Source: Thysanoteuthis rhombus (taxonomy: Eukaryota > Mollusca > Cephalopoda > Oegopsida > Thysanoteuthidae). Taken from it: a stretch of 64,000 bases of DNA. Both the position numbers and the translations under genes were made by a program. The DNA lies in NCBI GenBank assembly GCA_963457665.1, contig OY735201.1, forward strand, positions 32,614,823 through 32,678,822, in the 5' to 3' direction. This document shows, in pieces, positions 13,101 through 25,100 of the stretch; within the stretch, counting starts at the first letter, position 1, and each line of letters begins with the position of its first letter. The notes under the pieces were generated by a model. That model was not told the origin of the DNA. It did no database searches and saw only the letters and a list, made by a program, of their open reading frames with translations.

Positions 13101-16100
13101 ATGTAATTCTGTTTTAGCTGGATTTCTGCAATGCTCCTGACATTTGGGACTATTTTTTACTAGGGACTTCAGACCTCTGTCTAAATTTGGCCATCAGATG
13201 TAGTTGTATGACAACTCCTTCATTCAAGATACATTGACATGCCCCCATATGAGGTTCAGCAAGTAAAGTCTGGCAATGGGCAGAAGGAACTATGTAACCC
13301 CATTGTAGACAACCATTTCGAGTGGAAATCTTGTTTCATTTAAGAAAGAATGGAAGAAGTTTGTTTTGATAATCACGAGTAGAAGTAGGCCAACCAAGTT
13401 CACAATGTTTGAACACTTTGGAAAGAAAGGATCTTTGCAGGTATTTACCCTTATTTCAGATGTAGTCACAGGAGAACTGTCCAAAAATGGATTAGATTAG
13501 ACAACTCAGTTGGAATGGGAATATTTTCAGCAGTTATAGGAACAGGCAATCTACTGAGAACATCTGCAGTACCAAGGATTGTGCCAGAATGATGCTTAAA
13601 TTCATAAGTTTGAAGAACCAACAACCAATGTTGAATCCTATCAGAAGCCATCTGGGAGATGAGCTTGTCAAGGGAGAAAATTCCAGGGGGTGGTTTGTGG
13701 TCAGTGACCAAAGTAAATAAAGGCTGACCCCACAAGTAGTTGTGAAATTTTTTTAGGGCAAAAACAATAGCCATGGCCTCATTTTCAAATTATGAGTCAT
13801 TTCTTTCAGTTTTAGTCAGCATTGCAGAGGCAAAAGTGATTGGATATTCCTGACCATTTATGGTATTGTTCAACACTACACCTATGCAAAGAAGAAAATA
13901 AGATACACCTACCTGTTTTTCTTATGTGTAAATACTTGTAGGTTTGTTTGTTCATTTCAGTTGTCTGTTTCTTTTTATTGTTAATGTTGGTTAGAAGCTT
14001 TAATGCTTGTTACTCAACAAGAAAACAGAAGAGGAGTGTAGTTATTTTTTTTTTATGAAGTAATAGACTCATTTTCCAGACATGGCAGTAAATTAAGAGA
14101 CGCTGTAGACACAACCAGTCTTGGCTATGGAGTTACTCAAACTGACTGGATTTGCAAATGCTGACCTTGGCACAAATTTCTGGACACTGCTACCTCAAGG
14201 TCAACTGTATAGATAAGTGAAGGAAGTATATCTAAAAATAGTACAAGCTACCAGTGTTGTCTAGTGGGTTATAACAGTCATCATAAAAGAAACAGATATT
14301 CATAGGAATATTGATTTGTGGGAAAAAACGATTTCCAAGATTCAGCTTTTTTAATTAGTAATATTTAGGACATTATTTTATAATTACAAAAGCAAATTCA
14401 AATGAAAACTCCTACCCTAGCTAAATTGATGTAAAATATGAGAAGGAAGATTATGTTGCTCCAACCCCTGCAAGGGTCTACATTTTTTATTGTATATTCA
14501 TCAATATCTGTGCAAATAAAGAAGTGTGCTTCAAGAAGATGTCTTCCTGACGTAAATTTTATGCTCTTCCTGATGAGATTATGCTGCACCACTGATCTTG
14601 AAATGCTTGGCATTATGTCAAACCTTTCTTTAAAGTGGTTCTATTGATAAACAGTCCTACTGCAAGTTGATGTTCAAGTCTGGCGAGAGATCAGATGACT
14701 GATGAAGTCTCCGGTGTTAATGCTGAAGTGTTTGGCAGAGGAACACATATCTCATGATACTCATATTGTCTTAAGCTAACAATTTGCCTGTATTTATACC
14801 TATCCTTGAAGTGGGGTTAGGGTAACCCCTGCCTGTGGGTTTTTACCATCAGTCCATATGACATCACCAACCAATCAAATGATCTATGCAACTGTTTGGA
14901 CCTGTATTTGGGAGGAGGCCAGTTCATTTACATATTAAGCTACCTATTCATTTTTTATATTTGCATGGGAAACTTTTCCCAGATCGATCCCAAAAATCTA
15001 TTTCTGCTTCAATTTGCAGACAACCCAAAAAGTCAACCAACCCCAAAGATTTTGGTTCTCAAGCCATTTTCATTCACAGCTACACAGATATTATGTCTGG
15101 CAGTTATTGACTCTGGGATCAGCTACTTGCATAATAATTCAAAACCTATTGTAGAAAGATTTAATTTTACACTTCCGTTTATACATTTTCAACCTAAATC
15201 CTATTTGTATTTAACTTTATTTAACAAGTCTTCCAAGAAACTCTGTATGTAACGAATCCTTGTGAAATCTATGGCATCAACTACAGAATGTTCATGTCCT
15301 GTTGTTTGACCACACTTCACCTTGAAAAACTTCATTGTTTGTGCTGGAGAGTTATTCTGGAAATAGGCCTCACTGTCTATGGTCCTATCGTTGTGGAAAA
15401 CCCTTCTAAAAATCTTCATTTGCAAAGCCAAGCTATTCATTTATTAAGTCATTAGCAATCAAATAATAAATGACTAATTCACTTTTGTTCAACTGCTTGT
15501 ATTCTGGGAGATATCAGCAACTGATTACTAGAATTTGGTGGGGAAAATATGAAATCTGTTCTCACCAGAATATGCTAATTTTAAATATAGTGTCTGACCC
15601 CATTATAGGAGTCACTCTGGGATTCTTGAGCTTACACACATCAGGGTAAAAGAGTGACACATTGTAATAGACATCCCAACATTTCTTCGGGCAAGTCTGT
15701 CATCTTAAAATTTGACTCCAATACATATTCATCTTGAGTGGAATTTTTCTGCATTTATTGAGTTGAAATTTTGTTTCAAGTAAATTTGCCCTCTTAGATT
15801 GTAAGAGGCCAGGTTGACTTTTAAAATGTGTTATATTTAACAATTCAGAGATCTGATATAACCTATGGATTATTCAAAATCATTTTCTTGAAAATGTTGA
15901 TAATTTATTGGTAATTTTCTCCCTTGAATTAAATCTATTGATTTTCATTTTGAGAGAAACATCACCAAAAAAGTGTCAAGTAGAATTTATGATTTGACAA
16001 ACTTGGTCTTCATTTAAAAATCAAATCTTTGCAGCTAATATGCCACCGCCAAGAGCAGCTGTCAATATGGATCGTGGAAGACCTGGAGAAGATGTCCGAC

Positions 16101-19100
16101 AAATGCGTGTAAGTTTAAAGATGTTTTTTTTTTTTTTAAGGCGTTTCAAAGCTAAATTTACCACATGATCTTTCATATATTATTGGTGCTGGTATCTATA
16201 ACTTAGGAATTTGTAAACAAATCTGTTTTTTTAAATTTCTTCTCAATGATGTTTCAGCCATAGATATCAAACTATACTTGGCAACACTGAGACAAACATG
16301 ATTTAAATCAAATCGCCTTGATATAAACAGTTTTTTTTTTTTTTTTCATCTCTCTGGATTTTTCCCTTTTTCTGTCTCCTTCCTCCCTGCCTCTTGGGCC
16401 CTTAGGAAGTGTCAGTGCTCTAAAACTGATGCTCAAGACATGACAAAAAAAAACAAACAATTTAACATGAAGCTACATGTGTAAATTTTTTGTCCTAATT
16501 TTCTTGTTAAACAAACAGATACCCAATGATTCCACATCTCTTTTGGGTTGATAAATTGTTGACTAAATTGCATTGGTGTAGCAGTAGATTTAGAAGCTTT
16601 AATGAACCTATGTTCTCATCATCTATAATTTATTAACACTGGTTGCAACAAAGTTTATCGGATTTTTATGTTACCAAAACATTTTTGAAAAGAATGAAGA
16701 TAAAATGTTATATTTTTCAGCCTGGACATCATCCGGGATTACGTGCAGCATCAGAGATGAGAGCTCAGCAACAGCAGGCAGGCAGTGGCAGAGGCATGAT
16801 GGGTATTGTGCTGCCAATGTATGCTGTAGGCATTGTGCTCTATCTAATCTACACTTTGGTCAAGGTAATCTATTCTAATATTTGAGCCTTTTGTTTATTT
16901 ATTTGTGCCTTTTTCCTGCAAAAACTACAAGGCCTATCGACCTAATATTTTGCATGTTGACTGAGGAGAGATCAACTAAATACATAGGCCATGTGAGGTT
17001 GACTTTGGGAAACATTTGAGGTCACCAGAGGTCATTGAAAAAGTTTTTTGTTTCTATTCTTCTGAAATCTCATTCAGAATTGATCAAGGAGATTAAATGC
17101 TATGTGGTAAAGTTGCCAAACCTGACAGTTAATTTTGACCCTCACTGCTCAATATCTATAATGGACCCTGAATTTGGGAAATAACAGATTTTGTTCGAAT
17201 ACTTATGAGCAATTCTTTTTTACCAATGGTAATTTATAGGAAAAATACATTCTGCAAAATGAGTTGGCAATAGACACTCTCCTCACACATATTGAGTACA
17301 CATTATCTATTCATCTAGTGCATCATATTGTGTTTGAATTGTCGGTTATCACACAATTCTGTGTACCCTGTGCTTTTTCAGGTATATTTTGAGTCATGAA
17401 TTTTATTTTCTCTCATTTCTAGGTTTTCAGCAAGCGAAGTGAACCTGAGCCACGTGAGAAAGATCCTTTGGCTCAGTTACGTAACTTCAAATATGACGAT
17501 CGAAAAGGCAAATTCACCTTTGGTGAAGATTTTGATCCTGATGATGACTTTCGAGATTATCTCAGGAAAAAGCATAAACAGCAAGAATTGGAAGAATTGA
17601 TCAACAAGGCTGATGACCGACACATTAGTAAGTATAAGTTTTTCTGTTGTCTTTTACAATAATATTTATATTCAGAGACCTTTTGATATGTATTTGTAGA
17701 TATTATTCAGTTACCTGTACCATAGTGTAAAAAGAACATTTAGATTTGAGAGAAAAATCTAAATGTTATCTGCTGTTCATTGCAGCCGAACTTATCTGTA
17801 TCACACAGATTTCTGTCTTTGGAAATCTTCAACTGATTTAAAGCTGCTTTTTCCTTCATGAGTGTCATTGGAAGATTTGTAGAGATTATTAGAATTAGAA
17901 TAGTATGGAAGCTGTACCTTTGGATGATATGGAAATAGTTCTTTCAAAACAGAATTTTTTAAAGAAAAATTTGATTAAAAAAAAAAATTTTTAAATATTC
18001 AGATTCAATTACCAAATGTTTAGTATTATTCAAATTTATTGACTGGCTGAAACTTTTTAAAAAATTATTAAAGCTGTTAATTCTTAAAAAAGAAAGAAAC
18101 TTAAGGTAAGATAAAGTAGTGGCTATAATATGACTTGTGTATTTTAGAGTTAAGGATTATGAATATCTCTTTTATCCAGTTATTTTCATTGTTTATGATT
18201 ATTTGGAATTCAAAACTTATCTTGAAAAAATTGTCCAACTCACAAAATCTTTATATCTATAGTTTTGAAAAAGGTCATTAACATTCACAAAATTGAACTC
18301 TATCTTATTGCTTGCCTTTTTATCAAATTGAAGATAAGATTTTGTAATTCAAAGAGGTTTTTGGATGATTGACGTCCTTGTTGTTTGTGTTGGTAACATA
18401 ACGTTCCGGATGATCCATTCTATCGCCTTCTTCGGGAAACTATCAACTATATAGACAGGGAATGCTGTTGGAAACTGAGAAAAATCAAAGAGGTAGTTAA
18501 CATTAAACTTGTTGACTGAGTGTATGTCAGACAAGTACAGAGTTTGATCTGATATGGCTTCCTCTACTAAACCATGACAAGGTATGGAAATTCAGGCCTA
18601 ACAAGCAAAGAAAAGGATATCACCCAAATCTAACATTTTAGCATTGCTACCATTGGAAAATTCTGTTTACCACCATCGCATTCGGATATTATAAATGAAG
18701 AAGGTTGTAGAATGGATCATCTCAAATGTTTGTATGCTTTCAATAAATACATCTTTTTTTAAAAACTCAAATTTTGCTTAAAAGTAGATGAAATTTATGT
18801 CTATGATCATCTGTAAGAAATATCACCAATGGTTTAAAATGTTGAAAACGGTGTTGGTCTCTCCACCAAAAGATTGCTGTTCTTTCAAATAATTTTGTAG
18901 CTTTGACTCTTTATGTTGTTTTATCATCAAATTTGTGAATCTGATTTCAGATTATCAGCATTTCTTTGACAGTATAAAATTTGGTAATTTATACAATAGG
19001 CAAAACGTAGGTAAGATAAAGACCTTCACATAGCATTTCTAATATAGTATATATCCAGGTAATTCCAACATTATTGTTACCTTTGCATGCCTACGGTATA

Positions 19101-22100
19101 TTGTCCATCGGGTGATCCCATTATTTAACTTCCCCAGATATTCTTGTTGTTAGCACAATTCTTCTAGATCTCATTATTGTGTTGATGGAGCAGCCTTTTC
19201 ATCTTGCTACCCTGAGCCATGGCTTCAAACCAAAATGTATCCCTAACTCACAGGATTGAATAAACACTATACCTCACACCCTTATTTCCATTTTTTGTGA
19301 AATATTGCTAGCTGCACAATTGCTGATATACATTTGGGTGAATATTTAGTTTGAAGTATAATTATGCTGGGTAAAAATTCAAATAAAAAAACTAAAATTT
19401 CCTACTCCTCCAGGATTGAAAATGGAATAGTAGATACTTAAATGACCAATCCTTCCGCTAATGTCATTGAAATTCATTGGGAACTTTTCAAGTTATTCAG
19501 CAGACAAACATGTACATCTGGTATAAAAAAAATTCCAACCTGAATCTACCCCAAAATGTAATCAATCCCTCCTAAGCACATGACCCACCCTTCAACAAAG
19601 CTTCATTAAAATTGATTGAGGTCTTTTAGAGATATGTATGGGCAGACAGACATGAGTGAATAGATATGTTTCATCCAACTTTGTTAGCAGAGGTGAAAAA
19701 TGAAGAAAACCCTGATGTAGCCAGCATTTGGATTATATAAAGATGGTCCAATTATGGCTATTTCTGTATACATACAGTTAGAGGTAACTGAAATTATTAT
19801 TTTAAATGGAGCTATAGAACAGCCAGATAACCTTGTTTTAGCAATTGGTTATCAATCGTGTATCTATAAATATGTCCACTAAGAAAAATTTGAATGATAC
19901 CCACTTGAATATATTTCGTGCAGCATTTTAGAGTGGAATATCTAAATGATAAAAGGGATATATTTTGATTCACGATTTGAAAAAATTTCAAAGCTACTCA
20001 GAGATCAGTGTTCTCAAACAGTTGTATGTAAAAATCTATCTGAAGTGTCTTATGTATTGCACTTACCATCTTTTTTAATTTTGATTTTTACTCAGTTGTC
20101 AACACCCGTGGAATTTTCACTATTATTTAAATGAGATAACACTGTTACAAGGCCCCAGCTCTACTCAGATAGATCTCACTGTGTCTACACTTTCTATGCC
20201 CATGCTGTGTTCAAGGATCCACTGAAGGGATTTTGACAAAGTTGCTTGAAACTTCGTCGAGCTGAGCTGGTCTGGTCACAGAGTAAAGTCACCAATATTG
20301 TTGGTAACCTCAAGGATTGAGAGGACACTTGATGAAAAAGTTTAACTAATGTAAAATTCATCATTTGAAGTACATAAGCTTTCACAAACTTTTACAGTCA
20401 GTTTTCTTTAAAAATTTGAACTTCAAATTTCTGTTCAGAATTATTTTAATTTACAATGCAAACTTAAATTCTAAAAACCATGACACTCATGACCTTCCTT
20501 GAGCTTTTGTGATGTATTCCCCTGGGTAGATTGCAAAAAACACTATGTCCTATTCGTTCAAAAAGTTCAATTCCTCCAATACTCTCAAAAATCAAAGATT
20601 TTATGAAAAAAAATGTTCATCATTTCTTGTTTCTGTCCTTATTCTGAATTACAACATATATTATATTTATTTTTCATTCATTTTACATTATCACTACTTT
20701 TCTAGGCAAAGTTCAACTTCTATGAGGCAGTTTTTTTTGTTTTGTTTTTTTTCTCTCTCTTTTTTTTGTTTTCTCTGGGAATTACCACCTCCAATTCAAT
20801 TCCAGGGCTGCATCATACACAGTATTGTCACATGGGTGTCGGTAATACCTGTCAATTTTCTCTTGTTCCTCTCATGCATACCTGTTGGCATAGATCTTTG
20901 AGAATTTCCCTTCCTCATCCAAGACTTTATCAGCTTAATTTATACTAACACATTCAGTGCTATTAAAATGGTTTCTCCAGACTAACCATTCCGAAATGGA
21001 ATCACCTATTTCTGCTGTTTTTATTTCACTTCTTAATTGTTCAATCCTTCTACTAATCTTTATTATTCAGGCATTTCTCGAAAAGTTACATTGGGCAAGC
21101 TTTACCCTTGGGGCTCCCACAAATCTATCCATCTAAACCCTCCACTCAAAGCACTAACTAGTCTCCCAAACTGAGGTTCAGAAATACTATTCTTCAATAC
21201 ACCCATAGCCTCAATATCAACTTGATAACACCCTTTTGACAGTAAAGGGCAATTTCCCTAAGATGGCTTTAATTCTTTGCTATTAATTCCTAATATTTAG
21301 TTCCTAGATGAACCCTCTTAACATTTAACTCACCAGAATACCCCTCGAAACACCTCAAGATAAACTTTACAATGTTTACTTTCCAGAGATGCTTTCTAAA
21401 ACACTTTGATATTGAATTTTCAGATTATTTCCTCTCAGCAGTGTCTTCAATTACCTTATACTAGACTTGTCAATGCTTTAAACTCCAAAAATACTTATCA
21501 ACCTTTGATATTTCCAATTTACATAATTTTCCCAAAACAATTTCAAATACTCTCAGTCAATACACACATTCATTTTTTATGGCACTGTTTTCAATTACTG
21601 AATAATAGAATTCCTCATGCCTTAGCAATTATTTCTACTAAACATCCTTCGAACATGATATTTATTCATCCATAATATCTTTAAATACCGTTCCAAATTT
21701 TGTGGTTACCAATTAATTCCTCTAAAATATCCTCAAACAATTTTCTTATTACTCTTGACTTGAAACCATCTTTTAATTACCTAATAAAACGTTCTTATAT
21801 ATGTTAAGTCAGCAGGAGGGACGGTTCACAGACATTCAAGCTACATATACGGTGGACTCTACTGTATACACTCCTCCCCAAAATGCCTGCTGAAGCAATC
21901 CAACCCTTTATGTCGATCTGTAAAAAAAATGCCCTTGAGACCCTTTGTAAAAAGTCTACTAATATCTTACTTTTCACTTTTTGTATAAACCATCACAACT
22001 TTCATTATTTATTCTATCTAAAGTACCCTTCACCTGTGAAATCTCTCATATATCTCTGTATTGTCTCTTTCACCTAAATCCTCAAATATCTCAAAGTCAT

Positions 22101-25100
22101 ATCCACGTCATACAATTTCTCCTAGAAGATGCCTAAATATATTTACCCAAATCCTTAAAATAGATCTTTCCACACTTCAAATATGGCATGGAAGATCTTT
22201 ATAGATTGTACACCAAGTACATTTCCTGAGTTCTCTATTAGATTTTATATCCACCTCTCAAATATTTTATACAAGTTCCCTTGTTTCTCAACCAAACAAA
22301 ATATCAAGTGTTTAATTGTCTAAAAATAAATTCTTAATAATAATAATAACTCCTTTACGTATTTTCTTAATTTTTCAATTGGACATTCCAAGTTAGCAGT
22401 GGCAAAGAAATACTCTTTAATAAATCAACAATATCTAATTTTTTTATTCCATCTTTTCCTATAAGTATCACAATTCCCATCACTTACTCTATTCAAAACA
22501 CTTTTTTGCTTGCTTCTTTGTAAAATCTCCACTAACATTAATAAAAATAACATTTCATCTCCTTTTCAAAGGACTATAACGACTTTGCATGCTAGCCATT
22601 TTTTTCCCCTAACAATTTTCTGTATACATTTAACTTCAAGTTCTTCACCTGTCAAAATTTGGGTGGCAGTCATTTTGATGTCTACTCTACCATTCATAAC
22701 ATTTCCCAATTTCCTTTGTTTTTACAGCATCGTCTTGCTACTATTACTTCTAAAATCCAGACAACCATTCTTCATTTCTGATGTTTATAGAGATTTCTAA
22801 TTCCTCTAATATACATAACTTTTTTTTATCATGGATTATTCGAAAACATTCAATTTTTCGACATAACTTAGGTGAAATAACAAAAAGTATCTACATGTTC
22901 AATGAAATTAACATTCTGGAATATCTTCACCTTTACATTTCAATTGCACAAAAATAAAAACGTTTAATCCTCCAAATATCTTCTCATCTATTTAATGAAA
23001 CGTTAATTTCTTTAATTACACTTTTTCTTAAAAATATTTAAGCATTTATCAAACTCTGACTTATTTATTTATTTTTCTATCTACCATCCTATCACACCTT
23101 CTTGGGCATCTCAAACTTTAAACAATACTTACATACCAGTGCTAAAATCAAATGAATCTCATAAAATCATTGTTAAATGTACAGAAATATAAAAAATATT
23201 TATGATCTAACAGAATATACAGATCAAATTCTCTAGAAAATTACATCCCATGATACCACAAAATGTCCTTGTAAACTCATGCTCCTTAGACAAACCCCCA
23301 AAACTACCTGAACCATTTTTCAAAACTCTCTGCACAAGTACTATCTTTAAATCAATTAGGAAACTCACACCAAAATACTTTTTCTAATTTGATATATTTA
23401 AGAAAACACTTAGTTTTTTTGATTAACCACCTACATTTCTATAAAATTTCATTGACTTATTATGACACTTCTCATGTTCACTTCTAAATCAATCACTTAC
23501 CAGGATTCTTCCGATCTTACACCAGTCATTGAAACCTCCACCAAAATTCTGCACAAATTTCTCTTGACTTTCTCCAGTCATCCTTCCGACCTTCCCAGGA
23601 ATTCAAACCTCCACCAAAATTCTCAACAAATCTCTTTAGACCTTCCCCCAGTCATCTTTCCATTCTTCCCAGTCATTTATGAATCCTTCCAAACTTACAT
23701 CTGTCATTCAAACTTTCATCAAAATTCTCCTTGAATTTCTTTTCACCTTCCCCTTTTCCTACATTTATGACATTCATCTCCTACCAGGAAGATTCACTAT
23801 CCAAATTTTCCTCCATTTTAAATGCTCCAACAATTCAAATTTCTTACAACCATTGTCATCCCAATAATCTCTACCGGATGCCCCTGTCCATTTCTTTTTG
23901 GAGAAATGCCATTATTCTCTTACTTCTAGGAGACATAACTATTCTTGCCCAACAGAAATTTGTTCCTCCCTCAAAAATCACTGAAACTGCAAAAATGTGC
24001 CAACGAGAATGTTTAGATCAAAGAGAGAAGAAAAGAAAATTAGCAAGCCCTCAGTGACTTTAACTGGTTTCTGGTTTTTCTTTCATTGGGTTATTGGTCT
24101 GGGTTTCTGCTTCCTGTGGATTACTGAACTGCTTACTGCTGAACTGGGTTTGTTTGTTGGTCAATTTCTTCTTTGTGGCCTCTCTGGGTTGAATGGGGTT
24201 GTTCAACAGTTTATCTGTCAGTCGCCTCTCACATTCGTGGCTGCCTATGGGGTCAAATCCTTAGTTGTGGCACCAGTTGTGACAAGGCCCCAGTTTCACT
24301 CCGATAGATCTCCGCCAATCCTTTCAACACCTATGTTATGTGCAAAAATCCACAGAAAGGATATCGGCAAAGTTGGTTGAAACTTTGTTAAACTGAGCTG
24401 GTCTGGTCACAAAGCAAAGTCACCAATATGGTTGGCAACGTCAAGGATTGCAAGGACACTTGATGGAAAAGTTTCAACTAATGAAAAAATTCATTATTTG
24501 AATGAAATAATCTTTCACAAAATTTTATGGTCAGTTTTCTTCACAGGCTCTCATAAGTTCCTATGATTATTGTCTTGGGGAACATAAGCGGCATATCACC
24601 AAGGCTCTGGTTCAACTTCACAGGCCTTGGGCACTCCTATCTGGGTCTGCCCTCAATGGTGCCCCACCGCTAACTGTCTGAGCTAAACATTTCTATGAGT
24701 TAAAATGCTAATCTTTAACTCTCTTTAGAAGCATACAGCTTCCATCTGTGGCAGGTTTTCCACCCTCTAAATTTGCAGGTGTATTATCTGAGTTATTTTC
24801 TCAGTGTAACCTGAAAATACAAAGAAATCATTAAATCCAGAGATTTTTTTTCTTTGAGATAATTTTATGTTTTTTTGACAGGATTAATTGTGCATACATT
24901 TTTAGTATGTTGGAAAATATCCATAAAATCAAATATATAACAATGTTACTCTATCTTCAACTCTTAAGCAGCTCTGGAGTTTTCCTTGAACAGAAAGTTA
25001 AGGAATTTATTTAGAGACAATCATAGAATAAATGAAGATTTATGTATTGGTATCTGAACAAATGAGGAATTGCTGAGCATGTGTATGTCTGTATTTGTAA

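Larger units (their letters stand above)
11925..14276 (-). mobile_element. Ty3/gypsy LTR retrotransposon, minus strand, internally deleted
   Basis: Two diverged direct repeats (11925-12326 and 13885-14276) flank 1.56 kb of pol. On the minus strand the element starts TGTTATAACC and the 3' LTR is preceded by a purine tract (GGGGGTAGGGA, complement of 12327-12337), which sets orientation. The interior reads RNase H (FALKKFHNYLWG, FTLVTDHKPP), then the integrase zinc-finger region and catalytic start (KSLVKNSPKCQEHCRNPAKT, HPLEWPN, VDTHSKWVDIFPN), with stops and frameshifts. Gag, protease, reverse transcriptase and primer-binding site are missing: the 5' LTR joins directly to the RNase H segment. 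Target duplications are not clear. Confidence 0.85.
20143..24545 (-). mobile_element. LTR-type element in RIC3 intron 4, no recognisable coding (LARD-like)
   Basis: Direct repeats of about 270 bp (20143-20412 and 24278-24545) share caaggcccc, gagctggtctggtcac, aaagtcaccaatat, ggacacttgatg and gtcagttttctt. On the minus strand the upstream repeat ends in CA and is followed after two bases by TGGTGCCACAACTAAGG (24262-24275 and just below), which has the form of a primer-binding site. The 3.9 kb interior shows no gag or pol, so it resembles a large non-autonomous derivative. No polypurine tract or target duplication was found, so class and exact ends are open. Confidence 0.65.

Noticed and set aside
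14886..15252. Overlapping 74- and 118-codon + strand frames in RIC3 intron 1
   Set aside because: No conserved motif, no splice context, and two overlapping frames of equal plausibility.
20545..24380. Open frames of 60-127 codons in the LTR-element interior
   Set aside because: They follow from the low frequency of G-containing stops in skewed, G-poor sequence; no gag/pol motifs were found.
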